Shown here: piece by piece, positions 10,414-21,012 of the stretch
Layout: each line of letters starts with the position of its first letter
How positions within the stretch are numbered: position 1 is the first letter of the stretch
From: Progne subis subis
Lineage: Eukaryota > Chordata > Aves > Passeriformes > Hirundinidae
Assembly: GCA_022316685.1 (NCBI GenBank)
Contig: JAKJHU010000465.1
Location: forward strand, 62,001-126,000
DNA length: 64,000 nucleotides
Direction: 5' to 3'
Position numbers and translations under genes: made by a program
Notes under the pieces: model-generated
Seen by the model: only the letters and a program-made list of their open reading frames with translations
Told to the model about the DNA's origin: nothing
Database searches by the model: none

Positions 10414-11166
10414 GACAGGGCAGCCACCTCCGTGCTCCCCACAGGAAGCGGGACGAGGCAGCGCTGCTCCGGCACCGGCTCCTGCCCAGGCCCCAGCGGC
10501 AAGGAGACCGCGGGCAGCCGCTCCCGCAGCGCCCTCAGGCCACGGGCAACACGGGGCGGACACGGCACAAGGAACCCGCCAGAGCCCCCGGACGCGCCCT
10601 CGGCCCGCAGCCAGCCCCGAGCCCCGGCACAACCCAGCGCGGCTCCCACCTGCGCTGGGGCCGCCTCCGAGCTCCGCCGCCGCCTCCGCGGGCTCCGGCC
10701 GCTGCCGCCGCTCCCGGGCCCGCACAGACGCTCCGCCAATGGCGGCTCTGCTGCGCCAGGGGCGCCCGGGGAGGGGGCGGCCCCGGGGCCGGGCTTGGCC
10801 CCGCTCTGCCCAATCAGCGCGCCACAACCACGAGTGACGGCACCATCGCCCAATCGCAGCCAGCGGCGGGCTGTGCACACGGCCCAGCCTCGGCCCAGCG
10901 CTCTCCGCGCCCCCCGGGCTGTGTGAGGGGAAAGGCGGAGATGAGCAACAGCCCTGGCACGGGCCCGGGCCCGAGGCGGCGTTCATCTGAAAACACAAAC
11001 AAAGTTCTCCGCAGCTCCCGGCCCGCCTTTCCCAGCCCTGCGTGTTCGCTGCCACCGGCTCAGAGGAAAGCAGTCAGTTCTCCTGCCCCTAATTAGGAGC
11101 AGCAGTGCAATGGCTTTGATTGCCCCCAGAAAGGGAAAACCCCCAACGCCCTTCGGCTGAGTGGAG
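10414..11166 (-). promoter_or_regulatory. CpG-island promoter-like segment, copy A
   Basis: A very CpG-rich stretch with three CCAAT or inverted-CCAAT boxes (near 10736, 10811 and 10851) spaced about 40-75 bases. A good splice donor on the minus strand (CGCAG then GTGGGAG near 10650) follows. This is the layout of a housekeeping-type CpG promoter and first exon reading leftward. It directly abuts the ERV-gamma LTR, so no downstream exon of its gene remains next to it. Copies: 55051-55806 (C), 21013-21769 (B, reversed). Homology of A with B and C stops at 11166. Confidence 0.5.
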
Positions 11167-11213
11167 TGACTCATTAAAGCAATATGGGTATTGATCTAGT
11201 ATCGATACCTAAC
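11167..11213. other. Unmatched junction sequence between copy A and ERV1
   Basis: About 47 bases (including TATCGATAC) that match neither block B or C nor the ERV1 LTR. They mark the breakpoint where copy A meets the 3' end of the ERV1 copy attached to block B. Confidence 0.6.
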
Positions 11214-11838
11214 TGTGACGGACAAAAACTCTCTAACAGGTTCAAGTTCGGAAGTGTATGTTTATTACGGCTGGGCTGCACTCAGGATATCTCCCTAATA
11301 CCCACTGCAAAATTTACAGGTAATTACAAAGCCTTTTATTTACAAAAGTGTTGAATACCTAAAATACAAATCCATATCCATACCCTTGTCACCTCCTATT
11401 CCTCGCTTCATAAGTTAATTGGCAAAAAGGCTATTAGGCATGTGTAGTTTGTTTCCTAAATTGAGTCGGGGCTCTGTTCTGGAGAGGGGTCACTAAAAAT
11501 GAGGAAGTAAGATGAGTCTTTCTTGTTCTGACCTTTCTACTTTTTCAATGCATTCGTGACAAATGAATCCTTGGTAGAATTTATACTTTCCTGTGTTCAA
11601 CCGTTCTTTTAAGCAGGAAATCTGCAGCTCTCTTATGTCCTATTTACCACATTTTGGTTTTTGTTACAAGCACAGCTACATAAACATAAAACTGACAAGC
11701 AGTGAGTTACTAAATCCGGGATGGCTTATCTAAGATCCGGCCTCTGTTAACTGCAAACAAAGCTTACCTATCTACTTCAGCTAATTCAGCAACTATTAAT
11801 CCTTAAAGAATCCTTAATTCTTTAAAATTAATGTCTCA
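11214..11838 (-). repeat. 3' LTR of ERV1, left copy
   Basis: On the minus strand it starts TGAGACATT and ends CCGTCACA, 625 bases. A purine run (AAGAAGTGGGGAA, 11839-11853) lies just upstream as a polypurine tract. It contains a TATAAA-like box near 11580 and AATAAA signals near 11341 and 11263. Only about the first 245 bases match the 5' LTR (19565-19809); after the TATA-like site the two ends are unrelated by eye. Confidence 0.7.
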
Positions 11839-11853
11839 TTCCCCACTTCTTTG

Positions 11854-13450
11854 AAATGAGTAAATTCCTTTACTCAGTATACAGAGTCTCCTTCATCTAT
11901 CTAAGCCGTACAGCTAGTGTCTCTCAAGACCAAGCCATACGCCTTTGACAGTGATGTTAAAGCTGCCACTATCGCAGCATCTTCCAATTCTAAACAAGTA
12001 TTACAACAGATGACACTTAACTTATTTTGATTCAAATAAGCAACACAACTATAGGGTGGATTAAGGCATTCAGTATACTGGTTGCTGTTGGTGACCAGTT
12101 AAAAAAGCACATCCCACTAATGATGAGACAAATGTTCCTTAAGCTTTTTAAAAACCCCTTTGATGGTGTCTGTATCATGGTGTATCGTCATTAATCTCTT
12201 TTTCTCTCTATCTCTAATTTCTTTTAAGATTTAGGTTGGCCTTTATATATTGATGTGATATTACAGGTGCCCGATAGGAAAAACCACATTCTTTAATTAT
12301 AACAAAACTGCGAACACAAATTGAATTGAGTCTCATCTCCAATTTGGTTGTCTCTCTTTATGGCGGGGCATGCTGTCCTAAGGCAGACACAGCCTTGTCC
12401 TATATACACAAGTGAAGTTGTCTGCCTGAATGTGTTTCAAAGCGGCAAATGCTTTGGTCTGTGTCTAAACATGTGTCTTTATCACTTTCTATCACATATG
12501 TACCTTCATTGTTTCTTTATAGAACGGGGCCCTAGGTTAATGGTTTGCCACTTTCCTCCAATTTCTCATGCCCATATTCTGTGTTTAGGAGACAATACAG
12601 TCCCTTCATGGTTTAATCCTAGGGGAATCCTGGGTGAATTAAGTTTCCTGACACATATTACTTTACTAGTTACAGGGTTATAGGGGAAATTGAATAAAGT
12701 CCACTAAGACTGAAGTTCTCTTTCTATATTAGAGGCATTGTCCCAGACAATTTTGCAGATTTCAGCAGGGAATGTTCCTTTTCTAATTCCCTTGATAACG
12801 GCAGCAGCTACTGATGGCATCTACAGTTGTGCTTGAGTACACTCCAGAGCCAGCGAGATGTTTTCACTAGCTGTGCCTAGCACATTAATTATTACTTCAT
12901 GATCTCGCTCCTCTGTCGTTTTCTCATTCTGGTAACACTTCTAGTCCAGTTCTTAGCAACTTAGCCAGATCCCTCTTATTCTTAAAATTGGGAGGCATAC
13001 TTTTTGAAGTCAAGTGGTCTAGTCTATAAATGAGTTCCTGAGAAATGGGGCACATTCTGGCCAAATGTAAAAACCATATACCTGTACTCCTATTTTTACT
13101 TGTTTTAAAGACTTCTTCTGATCCATCTTCTGAACTCCTGTCTTCTTAATAGCTTATGGCTTAATTTTGGTAACTACTAGAGTAATTTGTTCCTCTACTT
13201 CTGGAATAGCTGGCACCTTGGTGATCACAGCCTTTCTTGGCACTGGTGGAGTAATTTTGGTCTGGTTCTTATGGAACTCAGTACATCCCTGAGTGATGTT
13301 AAAGTCAATATCAGAGCCCCTTATCGCACACCCCTCTATTTTGAGTCTAAACTCCAGACATTTACTCAAGCATTTATCACAGCATTCAGGATCTGGATCT
13401 GGAGGAGTTTCATGGGTGGATGGTAAGCCTCATGGAACCCATTCTGTACA
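11854..13450 (-). pseudogene. ERV1 env region, left copy
   Basis: Broken env: the frame at 13154-13369 (71 residues, with CAIRGSDIDFNITQGC and a Pro-rich VPRKAVITKVPAIPEVEE segment) and scattered frames down to 12348 that parallel those at 62935-63976. The position after integrase and before the 3' LTR is the main reason for calling env. Several stops are shared with the right copy. Confidence 0.5.
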
Positions 13451-13981
13451 AATACATACTTACATCCTCAAACATCTCTTCTTTCCTACAAGTTTGCATT
13501 TGTGACTTTTAGTATCTTGTTTAAAGCCTTACGAGAGTAAGGATCATAAGCTCTTCCTTGGTACCAGTGTATCTCGGTCACATTATACCTACGTGGTATT
13601 GCATTAACTCTTGTTATGGTTCAGGTAATTACTACAATAGTTACAACTTTCTACATAATGTCCATAATAACTATTAGTCCATTCATTTGTTGTTCTGCGT
13701 GCACTTCAGCTTCAGTTCGTTATCTCCTGGTGTGACTTTCTAACTTCCTTCTGGGGCTTTCTTCACTCAGGAGTGATGGATCCAGGCCTTCTGTTCTTTG
13801 ATCTTGATTGCAGTGAAGGTAGTGAGGAGCACCTGGAATGGTCCTTCCCACTGTGGTTCCAAGGTCTTTTCTGCAAAAGCCTTAACATACAGCTAATCCC
13901 CAGGTTGTACAATTATGTACTGGCCCATCTAGTTCTCTGCTTTGAGTTCCAGCCACATATTTCTCAATTTATCTAAGTTGC

Positions 13982-14420
13982 TTATTTAGGGTCACCATAT
14001 ATTGAAATAAAGTGTGGTCCCCTGTCTGAGGATATGGTGGCTGGAACTCCAAATCGTGGTATTATCTCTTGCAACAGCGCTTTGGTCACCTCTTGGGCCT
14101 CAGCTGTCCTGGCAGGAAAGGCTTCTGGCCATCCTGAAAAGGTATCAGTTAACACCAATAGGTAACAATACCCTCCCTTCCTGGGCAGTCCTGTAAAATC
14201 AATTTGCCATTGTTGCCCAGGTCCACAACCTTTCCCAATTTGTCCCACTTTAGGCTTTGGGGTATTTTTAGGGTTAGTTCAGAGGCAAAGACTACACTGA
14301 TGAGTTACTTGTATCACTGTGCCCTGCAATTTCCTGGCCATGATTCTTTCTTTCAAATGGTTATACAGGGCATGTATTCCCCAGTGTGTTTTCTCATGTT
14401 CCTTCTGTACTAATGACCAC
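13982..14420 (-). pseudogene. ERV1 integrase, left copy
   Basis: The frame 13982-14248 reads through the integrase core: QWQIDFTGLP with the first catalytic Asp, FSGWPEAFP, and ISSDRGPHF with the second Asp, with no stop inside this stretch. The preceding zinc-binding part (HQCSLC type) lies at about 14270-14420 in another frame. The right copy has a stop in this frame at 62248-62250 where the left copy has CGA (Arg). Confidence 0.75.
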
Positions 14421-14469
14421 AACAAATAGGAGGGTACTACAAGTTTCCCTTCTTCTGTTACAGCTCATC

Positions 14470-14850
14470 CCTCCTGGGTATAACTTGCCTTTTTGGCTTC
14501 AATAGAAACTTTTCCATCTGGAATCAATGCTGCCTCAACAGCCTTATCAGGTACGTCACCTTTTGCTGCTTCTTTTGCCTCTCTGTCCGCCAGCACATTC
14601 CCTTCTTCCAGTTCAGAGCTCACTTTTGGTGTGCCTTTATGTGCATTATGGCTACTCTCTCAGGTAGCTGTATCGGCATCTAATAGCCTCAGTATCTCTT
14701 GTGCGTGTTTAATACTCTTGCCTTGTGAATTCAGCAGTGCTCTTTCCTTCCAGATGGCTCCGTGAGCATGAACCACCCCGAATGCAGACCTTGAGTCCCT
14801 GTAGATGTTAATGGTCCAGACTCTATCACCTCCTTGCTTGTGGTAACTGC
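14470..14850 (-). pseudogene. ERV1 RNase H, left copy
   Basis: Mirror of the clearer right copy (61474-61839). That copy reads as RNase H with an IYRDSRSAFGVVHAHG block, a HIKAHQK block and NVLADREAK near the end. The left copy is interrupted by frame changes near 14640. Confidence 0.65.
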
Positions 14851-15139
14851 GTACCCAGCATGTCTTCTTCCACTGATGACATAGCTGCTTCCATCAGCAA
14901 ACAGGTCTCAGCATCCTCAAGCGGGGTGTCCTTCAGATCCTGGCGGCTGGAGTAGGTGGCTTCAATGGTCTCCAGGCACTCATGGATCACTGGTTCTCCC
15001 GTACTCCCGCTGAGGAAGGAAGCTGGGTTCACAATGTTAGCTACCACAATTTCAACATCATCTTGTTCAGAAACCTCTGTGGGGAGAGCCAATGTCCCCC
15101 TTTTGCCTCAAGGACTGCAGACATCGTGTGAGATACTAG

Positions 15140-17066
15140 CACAGTCATCTTCTGGCCTAGGGTGAATTTGTGTGCCTCTTAGATGTTTATTGCTACTGCT
15201 GCAACTGCTCTGAGGCACCTTGGCCATCCTTTAGCTGCTGTGTCCAGTTGTTTGGAAAGACAGGTCACTGCCCTCTGGTACGGGCCTAAGTTCTGTGCTA
15301 ATATTCCCAAGGCAATCCCTTGCTTCTTGTGGGAAAACAGGAAAAATGGATTACTCACATCTGGAAGTCCTAGGGCTGGAGCTGACATAAGGGCTTTCTT
15401 TAGCTGGTCGAAGGCTCGAGTTGCTTCTTTTGTCCACTGAAGATCTCTGCTCCCTTCCATGATCAAGTCATACAGAGGTTTAACAAGCAACCCATAGTTA
15501 TAAATCCACAGTCTGTACCACCCTGTCATGCCTAAAAGGTTCTTAGTTCTTTCACTGTCTGAGGTTTCAGGGTCTGGTATATTGCTTCCTTGCGATCCTG
15601 CCCCAGAGTCCTTTGTCCAGCACTCACTTCATAACCCAGGTAAATAACTGTTTGCCTCACTATTTGGGCTTTCTTCTGGGATACTCGATACCCCTGCAGG
15701 CCTAGAAAGTTTAGGAGGCTTACCGTCCAGTCCACACATGTCTCCTGGGTCCGGGTGGCTATTAAGAGATCATGCCACATACTGGAGTAACTGTCCTTCT
15801 CCTGGTGGAGGTTCCCAGGACTCTAAATCCTTGGCAAGCTGCTCCCCAAATATAGTGGGGGAATTCTTGTACCCCTGCGGTAAGACACCATGTGGGCTGA
15901 GTTTTTCTCTAGTTTTAGGGCTTTCCCACTCGAATGCTGTAGAAATGTCTTCCTCCTGCTGCTGAGGACTCCAGGACGGTGTAGATGGATGTAGACGAGA
16001 GATCTCTGAAGCTTGGGTTTTAGAAGAAGAAGTTTATTGTATGGGACATGAGGCCTTGCTCGGAGCCGCCAGGCAGCAGCTGTAGCATGGCCTTGGAAGG
16101 TGGGGAAGCGAGAGATAAGGGAATTCCAAGAGACGAGCAAAGGAGAAGAAAACAAAGAGACAAGAGGCAGAAGAAGGAGGGAGGCCCACTCTCGCAGCCC
16201 CCTGATGAGGGGTCTCGAGGTGGGCTGTAACAGGCTTGTGCCAATGGGGTTACAGATACTTGATACTTCAGGGGGGGTTACATGTGTGGGATGAATCATA
16301 CATTGGGGGTTGTTTTTGCAGGCATCTAGTAGCTAGGACATCTCAAACATCAAAACTTACTTTCAATTCTATCTCAGTTACAGGTTTCACATTCTCAGAA
16401 TCTAAGCAATCATAATTATAGGGCTTTCTGGCTTCATCCTTCCCAACAGAATGCAAAAATTTTCTGGCTGGCTTCATGGAGAGGGAGGCAAAAGAAAACA
16501 TCCTTTAGATCTAGAACAGTAAACCAAGTTAGTTCAGGTGTTAAACGGTTTAACAAGGTGTAGGGATTGGCAACCACTGGATACAAGTCTTCAGTTACCT
16601 TGTTAACAGCCCTTCAATCTTGTACTAATCTGTATGACCCATCAGGTTTCTTTACTGGCAGAATAGGAGTATTAAAATCAGATTGACACTCTCTCAGTAG
16701 TCCTAGCTGCGGAAAGTTCTCAATAATTGGGCTAACCCCCTCTGTATCTTCTTTCTTTAGGGGGTATTGTTTAACCCTTACTGGCTGTCCTCCCTCTTTA
16801 AGCCTGATTTGCACTGGGAGTGCATTCTTTGCTCTTCCTGGTATATTGGAGGCCCATACTCCTGGAAATACTTGATCCATGATTTTCCTAAAATTTTCCT
16901 TTTCGCTTGCCACTTCAATTTCTTTGGTTATTAGCATTAAGCTTAACGCTTCTACATATTGTTGATCCTTTACCTCCAAACTCATTTCCCCATTTTTGAA
17001 TATTATTCTTGCTTCCAGCTGCTCTAGCAAATCTCTGCCCAAAAGTGCAGATGGAGCATTAGGCAT
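15140..17066 (-). pseudogene. ERV1 reverse transcriptase, left copy, split by a solo LTR
   Basis: The frame 16614-17066 runs from the end of protease (NAPSALLGRDLLEQLEA) into reverse transcriptase (PILPVKKPDGSYRLVQD). Later frames (15532-15780, 15179-15529) cover the palm, thumb and connection. At the YVDD site (about 15770-15784) the left copy has one extra base compared with the right copy, which breaks the motif. A 511-base solo LTR interrupts the region at 15938-16448. Dead. Confidence 0.75.
15938..16448 (-). mobile_element. Solo LTR inserted in ERV1 reverse transcriptase (left copy only)
   Basis: On the minus strand it begins TGTTGGGAAGG and ends CATTTCTACA (511 bases), with an AATAAA near 16040. 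It is flanked by a perfect 6-bp direct repeat, GAATGC (15932-15937 and 16449-16454), which is the target-site duplication. The right ERV1 copy has the empty site (GCGTTT, 60366-60371). A 6-bp duplication is usual for ERVK-type elements. Confidence 0.9.
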
Positions 17067-17195
17067 GTATAAAAATCGATGGACGCCCTACTGTTTACTT
17101 AATTTATACTTCAATGGTTTGCAAAAATAAGCTCTTTCAGATTGGTCAGTTGCCCCTTTTACCATAACATAGTCATTGGTTACAGGTATTAGGGC

Positions 17196-17260
17196 CTTAT
17201 TCAACACGGAAAATGTTGTTCCTGTGTCTATCAAAAATTTTACTTCTTTTTCTTTGTTCC
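17196..17260 (-). pseudogene. ERV1 protease active site, left copy
   Basis: The minus strand reads IDTGTTFSVLN, with the catalytic DTG at 17220-17228 in an open stretch. The right copy (59594-59602) has one base fewer just before this motif, which shifts the frame. Confidence 0.7.
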
Positions 17261-17391
17261 CCAGTTTGACTATAACCAGAGGGTCCCCTAGGGTCGGGCC
17301 CTCCGGTCCCCCTCAGTCCTCCTTTACATGAGCAACTACTTTTTCCTTTTTCTGATCACCTTTTCTATGTTCATCACCCTTTCTTAATTCT

Positions 17392-17435
17392 GGGCACTGG
17401 TTTTTCCAGTGACCAAATTTCTTGCAAAATGCACA
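17392..17435 (-). pseudogene. ERV1 nucleocapsid zinc knuckle, left copy
   Basis: Encodes a complete CX2CX4HX4C knuckle (CAFCKKFGHWKNQC), the retroviral nucleocapsid signature. A single knuckle is usual for gammaretroviruses. A stop codon sits directly before it in the same frame, in both arms. Confidence 0.85.
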
Positions 17436-17649
17436 TTAATCTTTTCCTAGTCGAGATGGTCCTTGTTTTGGTGGACCTTGCTCATGTTTTCTCTTTTCTC
17501 TTTTTTTACTACTGCTACTAATTTCTTTATCCCTTGTTTATATCCTTCTTTCTGGTTACTAAAAACTTTTTATGCTTTATTTAGTAAAGTTTTTAAATTC
17601 CGGCTGTTTGGACCCCGGATCTTTTGGAGTTTCCACCTGATATCTCCTG

Positions 17650-18069
17650 TGGATTCTCCTAAAAATAAATTTATTAATTGCTGTGTTCCTTCACCAGATC
17701 CAGGATCCAGGGTGGTGTGTGTCAGCGCATTGCGTCTCGCAGGTGATCTAGAAATTCAGAAGGTGTTTGAGAGGGGCCCTGTTTGATAGCATATAACACT
17801 GACCAGTTTATGGCTTTGGGGATTGCTCTTTCTAGTCCTTTTAATATCAGTTCTTGGTATCTCTTTAACTGTCCTAACCCCTCATCATCATTAGGATCCC
17901 AACCTGGGTCTTGAAAGGGAAATACATCTTTACCATCCTCCTGTGTTGTCCTACAATCATCCTCAGCCAGATCCCCAGCCACTTCCAAAACTAATTGCTC
18001 CTCAGTTTCTGTTAAGGCACCAAGTAGCAGTTGCAGATCTGCCCAATCAGGTGAATGCTGCTTAATCAT
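17650..18069 (-). pseudogene. ERV1 gag capsid fragment, left copy
   Basis: A frame of 115 residues starting at 18069. It includes an acidic linker (EDDCRTTQEDGKDVFPFQD), an NWSVLYAIKQGPSQTPSEFLDHL block that matches the major homology region of class I capsids, and an end near DAMR. The frame breaks after this, whereas the right copy runs on to 59149. Confidence 0.75.
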
Positions 18070-19564
18070 ATCTCAGCACCAAAAATTTCTCGGCTCTTTC
18101 TGCCAGCTCTGGGCATAAGTTCTGGGCTCTCTGCTTTCTGCACACAATCAAAGCCTTTTCTTAGAGAGACCCAACTCCAAACACCAACCGTTTTAGGCTC
18201 GCAAAGAAAATAGCCAGGGGTCCCTCACGACCCCAAACACACTTCACCAGAAGTTTCAACAAGGTCTCGCCGAAAAATCCTACGGATTTCGGCCAGGACA
18301 CCACACACAAATCCCTCCGTGAGAAGGAGGTGGGGGGTAACCCTGATCCCACGCTGCCTCTCCACTCCTCTGTGCTTAGGGACTGCACCACCAGGACTTT
18401 AAAATATTACCACACACTCTAGCAACTGCAAGCCTCACAAACAAGCAAAAACATATTTTTTTAACTAAAACACTCACTCGCTGAAAAACCTTCTTAGGGT
18501 TTTACAGGGAGTTTAGAGACGCGGCCCGAGGCTGCAGAGCCTGGATTCCCCTGCGGTTACCGGGGAAACAAATCACCCCCTCCCAATTGCTGGGGCTGGC
18601 TGAGGTTTGAAACCGCCTTACGCCGCTCTCTCCTCTTAGCTCAAGAATAAACAATTTTAATTTACACAAATGCTTTTTTCACCTAACAAAACGTCAGCAA
18701 AATGCTGTTGCCAAAAGCACACGCTGTCCAAGCTCACACACAGTCTAATTCCCGTCCAGCACACAATCTGGATACAAAACTACCACTTTAAATCCTTCCT
18801 CTCTCTCAAACAGAGGGATCCCTCCGCTGATCAGGCGGGGAATTCAAAAGGCTTTTACAACTTCAAGCTTGCAACACTCCTAAAAACGCTTACACGGGTT
18901 ACTAACACACTCCAAAATCACACAAATCAAAACGCTTACAACACAAACTCTCACAGACCACGATACATACGGTGCACCAATAATTCTTCCACACCTGAAC
19001 ACACAAACACACAAATCCACGAGACCACAAAACACGGATCCGTTCACACCACACACACCCGGTGTGCGCGGGGCCGCATTCGGGATTTTCCACCACCCAC
19101 AACGAGACCCTTCGCGTCCCAGCACGGGCTCGCCACTCGGATTATGGATTGTCAAGGTACCTTTAAACCACAAACTGAAACCGGAGCCACCACTGCTCCT
19201 AATACACAACAACAACACCGGTTCTTTCACTGCCGCCGCTGCCCCCTCACGGGACACGGACTACCAAGGCACCTTTCAACTGCGAGCTGACACAACAAAA
19301 CCCAGTCACCGCTGTCCCCACGACGGGACACGGATACCAAACCACTGACACCAGGCTCCGCAGAGCTGTCACAGCTGTTACAAACAAACCCAAGAGGCGT
19401 GTGTTGTGCACGAGACGTCTCTCAGTGTCTTACCAACCGCCTATACCAAGGTACCTCTTTTCAAGTATAAACACACCTTCTGTCCGTAGTTCCAGCAGGT
19501 TCTGGTCTTTCCCCGGGTAGTCAGCGGGATCGCAGGAGCCCTCTTCTTATAGTTTCCTGTGTTG
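18070..19564 (-). other. ERV1 leader and U5 region, left copy
   Basis: About 1.5 kb between the U3 TATA-like site and gag with no conserved frame. It contains at least three spaced copies of a motif of the form AAAGGTACCTTGGTA (minus strand, near 19460, 19270 and 19155), two of them followed by a variant of CCGTGTCCCGT. One of these could contain the primer-binding site, but I could not match a tRNA with confidence. Confidence 0.45.
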
Positions 19565-19809
19565 AATGGGTTCTTTAAGCAGGAAGTCTGCAGCTATCTT
19601 ATATCTTATTTACTGCATTTTGAGTTTTCTTACAAGTACAGCTACATAAACATAAAACTGACAAGCAATGAGTTACTAAATCCGGGATAGTTTATCTAAG
19701 ATCTGGGCTCCGTTATCTGCAAGCAAAGCTTATCCACCTACTTTAGCTATTTCAGCAACTATTATCTTAACTTTCCTAAATTCTCTAATTCTTCAAATTT
19801 AATATCTCA
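19565..19809 (-). repeat. 5' LTR U3 of ERV1, left copy
   Basis: Starts TGAGATATT on the minus strand at 19809, directly after the flank sequence CTGGGTG. It shares about 245 bases with the 3' LTR up to the ACTATAAGAAG box, and mirrors 57012-57275. Confidence 0.75.
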
Positions 19810-20010
19810 CACCCAGCAGCATTTGGGATCTGAGGGCTTTTGGGATGCAGAATTTGGGATTTGGAATCATTTTACAATTGGGGTTTGGGTATCCAGCAGC
19901 ATTTGAGATCTGGAGTTTGGGATTTTTTAGGATCCAGGATCTGGGATTTGAAAGCATTTGGGTCATTCCTTGGGATCCAGCAGGACTTGGGATCATTTCA
20001 GGCCCCAGGG
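19810..20010. repeat. Degenerate GGGATCCAGCAG repeat, copy B
   Basis: Several imperfect units built around GGGATCCAGCAGCATTTG, with TTTGGGATT between them. The same repeat is at 56820-57011 in copy C. ERV1 inserted at its edge. Confidence 0.7.
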
Positions 20011-20102
20011 TCCCCGAACCCCCCGATATCCCCAGAGCGCCCCTTTGTCTCCCCTCCAGCCGCTCCCATTGCTGGCCCCGCCCCTTTCCCCGCCCCATTT
20101 CC

Positions 20103-20672
20103 TCACCGCCAGGCCCCGCCCACTTTCGGCCTCTCCACGCGCAGGTCGCGGTGAATCTGCTCCGGGCTGCGTGCGGGGACCTTGGGGACACGAGCGGCCA
20201 CATGGTCCTGGCGTGGCGCGGTCACGGGAGCCGCCAGCTCGCCCAAGGCGGCCACCACGGCCAGCAGCGCCTCCAGCAGCTGGGGAGGGAACAGGGGAGG
20301 TGGCGGGGACCTCGTGGCTCTTGTGGCCTCCTGAGGTGGCCCCTGTGCCCTCCCGGGATCCCTTTTGTCCCCTCCCTGGGGGGCGCAGCTGTCCCCTCTG
20401 CCGCCCCCCTGCCACCCCCCACTGTCCCCTCTGCCACCCTCGGTCCCCTCCACCCCTTTGTCACCTTCATCGTTCCTGTCATGCCCTCCTGTCCCTTTGG
20501 GAACCCCTGACCTCTCCTGCCAACCCCGTGTCCTCCCTGTCCCCTCTCCCACCCCTCGCCGGGATTGTCGCACCTCTCGAGGCTCCATGGCCGCTGGGGA
20601 CACTCCGAGGGACAGGGGGGACACGCCCGGGTGACACTCGAGGAACGGGCGGGTCCAGGTGCGGCCCCTCAA
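20103..20672 (-). other. Unidentified exon-like ORF, copy B
   Basis: Mirror of 56150-56719. The strongest coding signal is a segment with a CCTCCCCAG-type acceptor on its 5' side, the reading LLEALLAVVAALGELAAPV followed by PRQDHVAARVPKVPARSPEQIH, and a GCG-GTGAGG donor. An upstream ATG in a strong Kozak context (GCGGCCATGG, near 20590) starts MEPREVRQ. Both parts stay open in B and C. I do not recognise the protein. Confidence 0.35.
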
Positions 20673-21012
20673 CCCCCGCCGGTCCGGCCCCCGCGCCCGC
20701 CGCTGTCACCGCCGGGGTCACAGCCAGGGGGGACAGGGGACAGGGCTGCTCCCTTCCCACGTTCCATCCCGGCTGCCGGAGCCTTGGAGCTGCCCTGGGG
20801 GCCCTGGGGCTGCCCCGGGGGCTGCGCCCCGAGCCGGGGCCCCTTCCCAGCGCTCCCAGTGTGCCCATCCAGCCTGGAGCAGCCAGCGAGGGCTTCAGCT
20901 GAGACGGCAGAGAGGCGCTGCTGGGGAGGGCACCTCACCAGAGTTTGGTTTGTTCTTCCCAACTTGGGGAAAAACGGATTTGGGAGTTTTCTGCCAGAAA
21001 TCTCCCCCCTCC

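Larger units (their letters stand above)
11214..19809 (-). mobile_element. ERV1 left copy: class I ERV provirus, minus strand
   Basis: An 8.6 kb provirus with, in transcription order from 19809 leftward: a 5' LTR U3, a long leader, gag capsid, a CCHC nucleocapsid knuckle, protease, reverse transcriptase, RNase H, integrase, env and a 3' LTR preceded by a polypurine tract. The capsid and polymerase motifs are gammaretrovirus-like (class I). It is the mirror copy of the element from 57012 to the window end. All genes carry breaks. Its flanks show no target-site duplication: the 5' flank (CACCCAG beside 19810) and the 3' flank (CCTAAC beside 11213) differ. So one end has been rearranged after insertion. 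Confidence 0.85.

Noticed and set aside
10108..11096. Frames up to 315 residues in the CpG-rich segment (also near 21122-21894 and 54834-55699)
   Set aside because: Typical chance frames of CpG islands: open on both strands and rich in Ala, Gly, Arg and Pro.
19958..20902. 314-residue plus-strand frame in copy B (and 375 residues at 55737-56864)
   Set aside because: Proline-rich low complexity, antisense to the better-supported exon-like ORF; no recognised domain.
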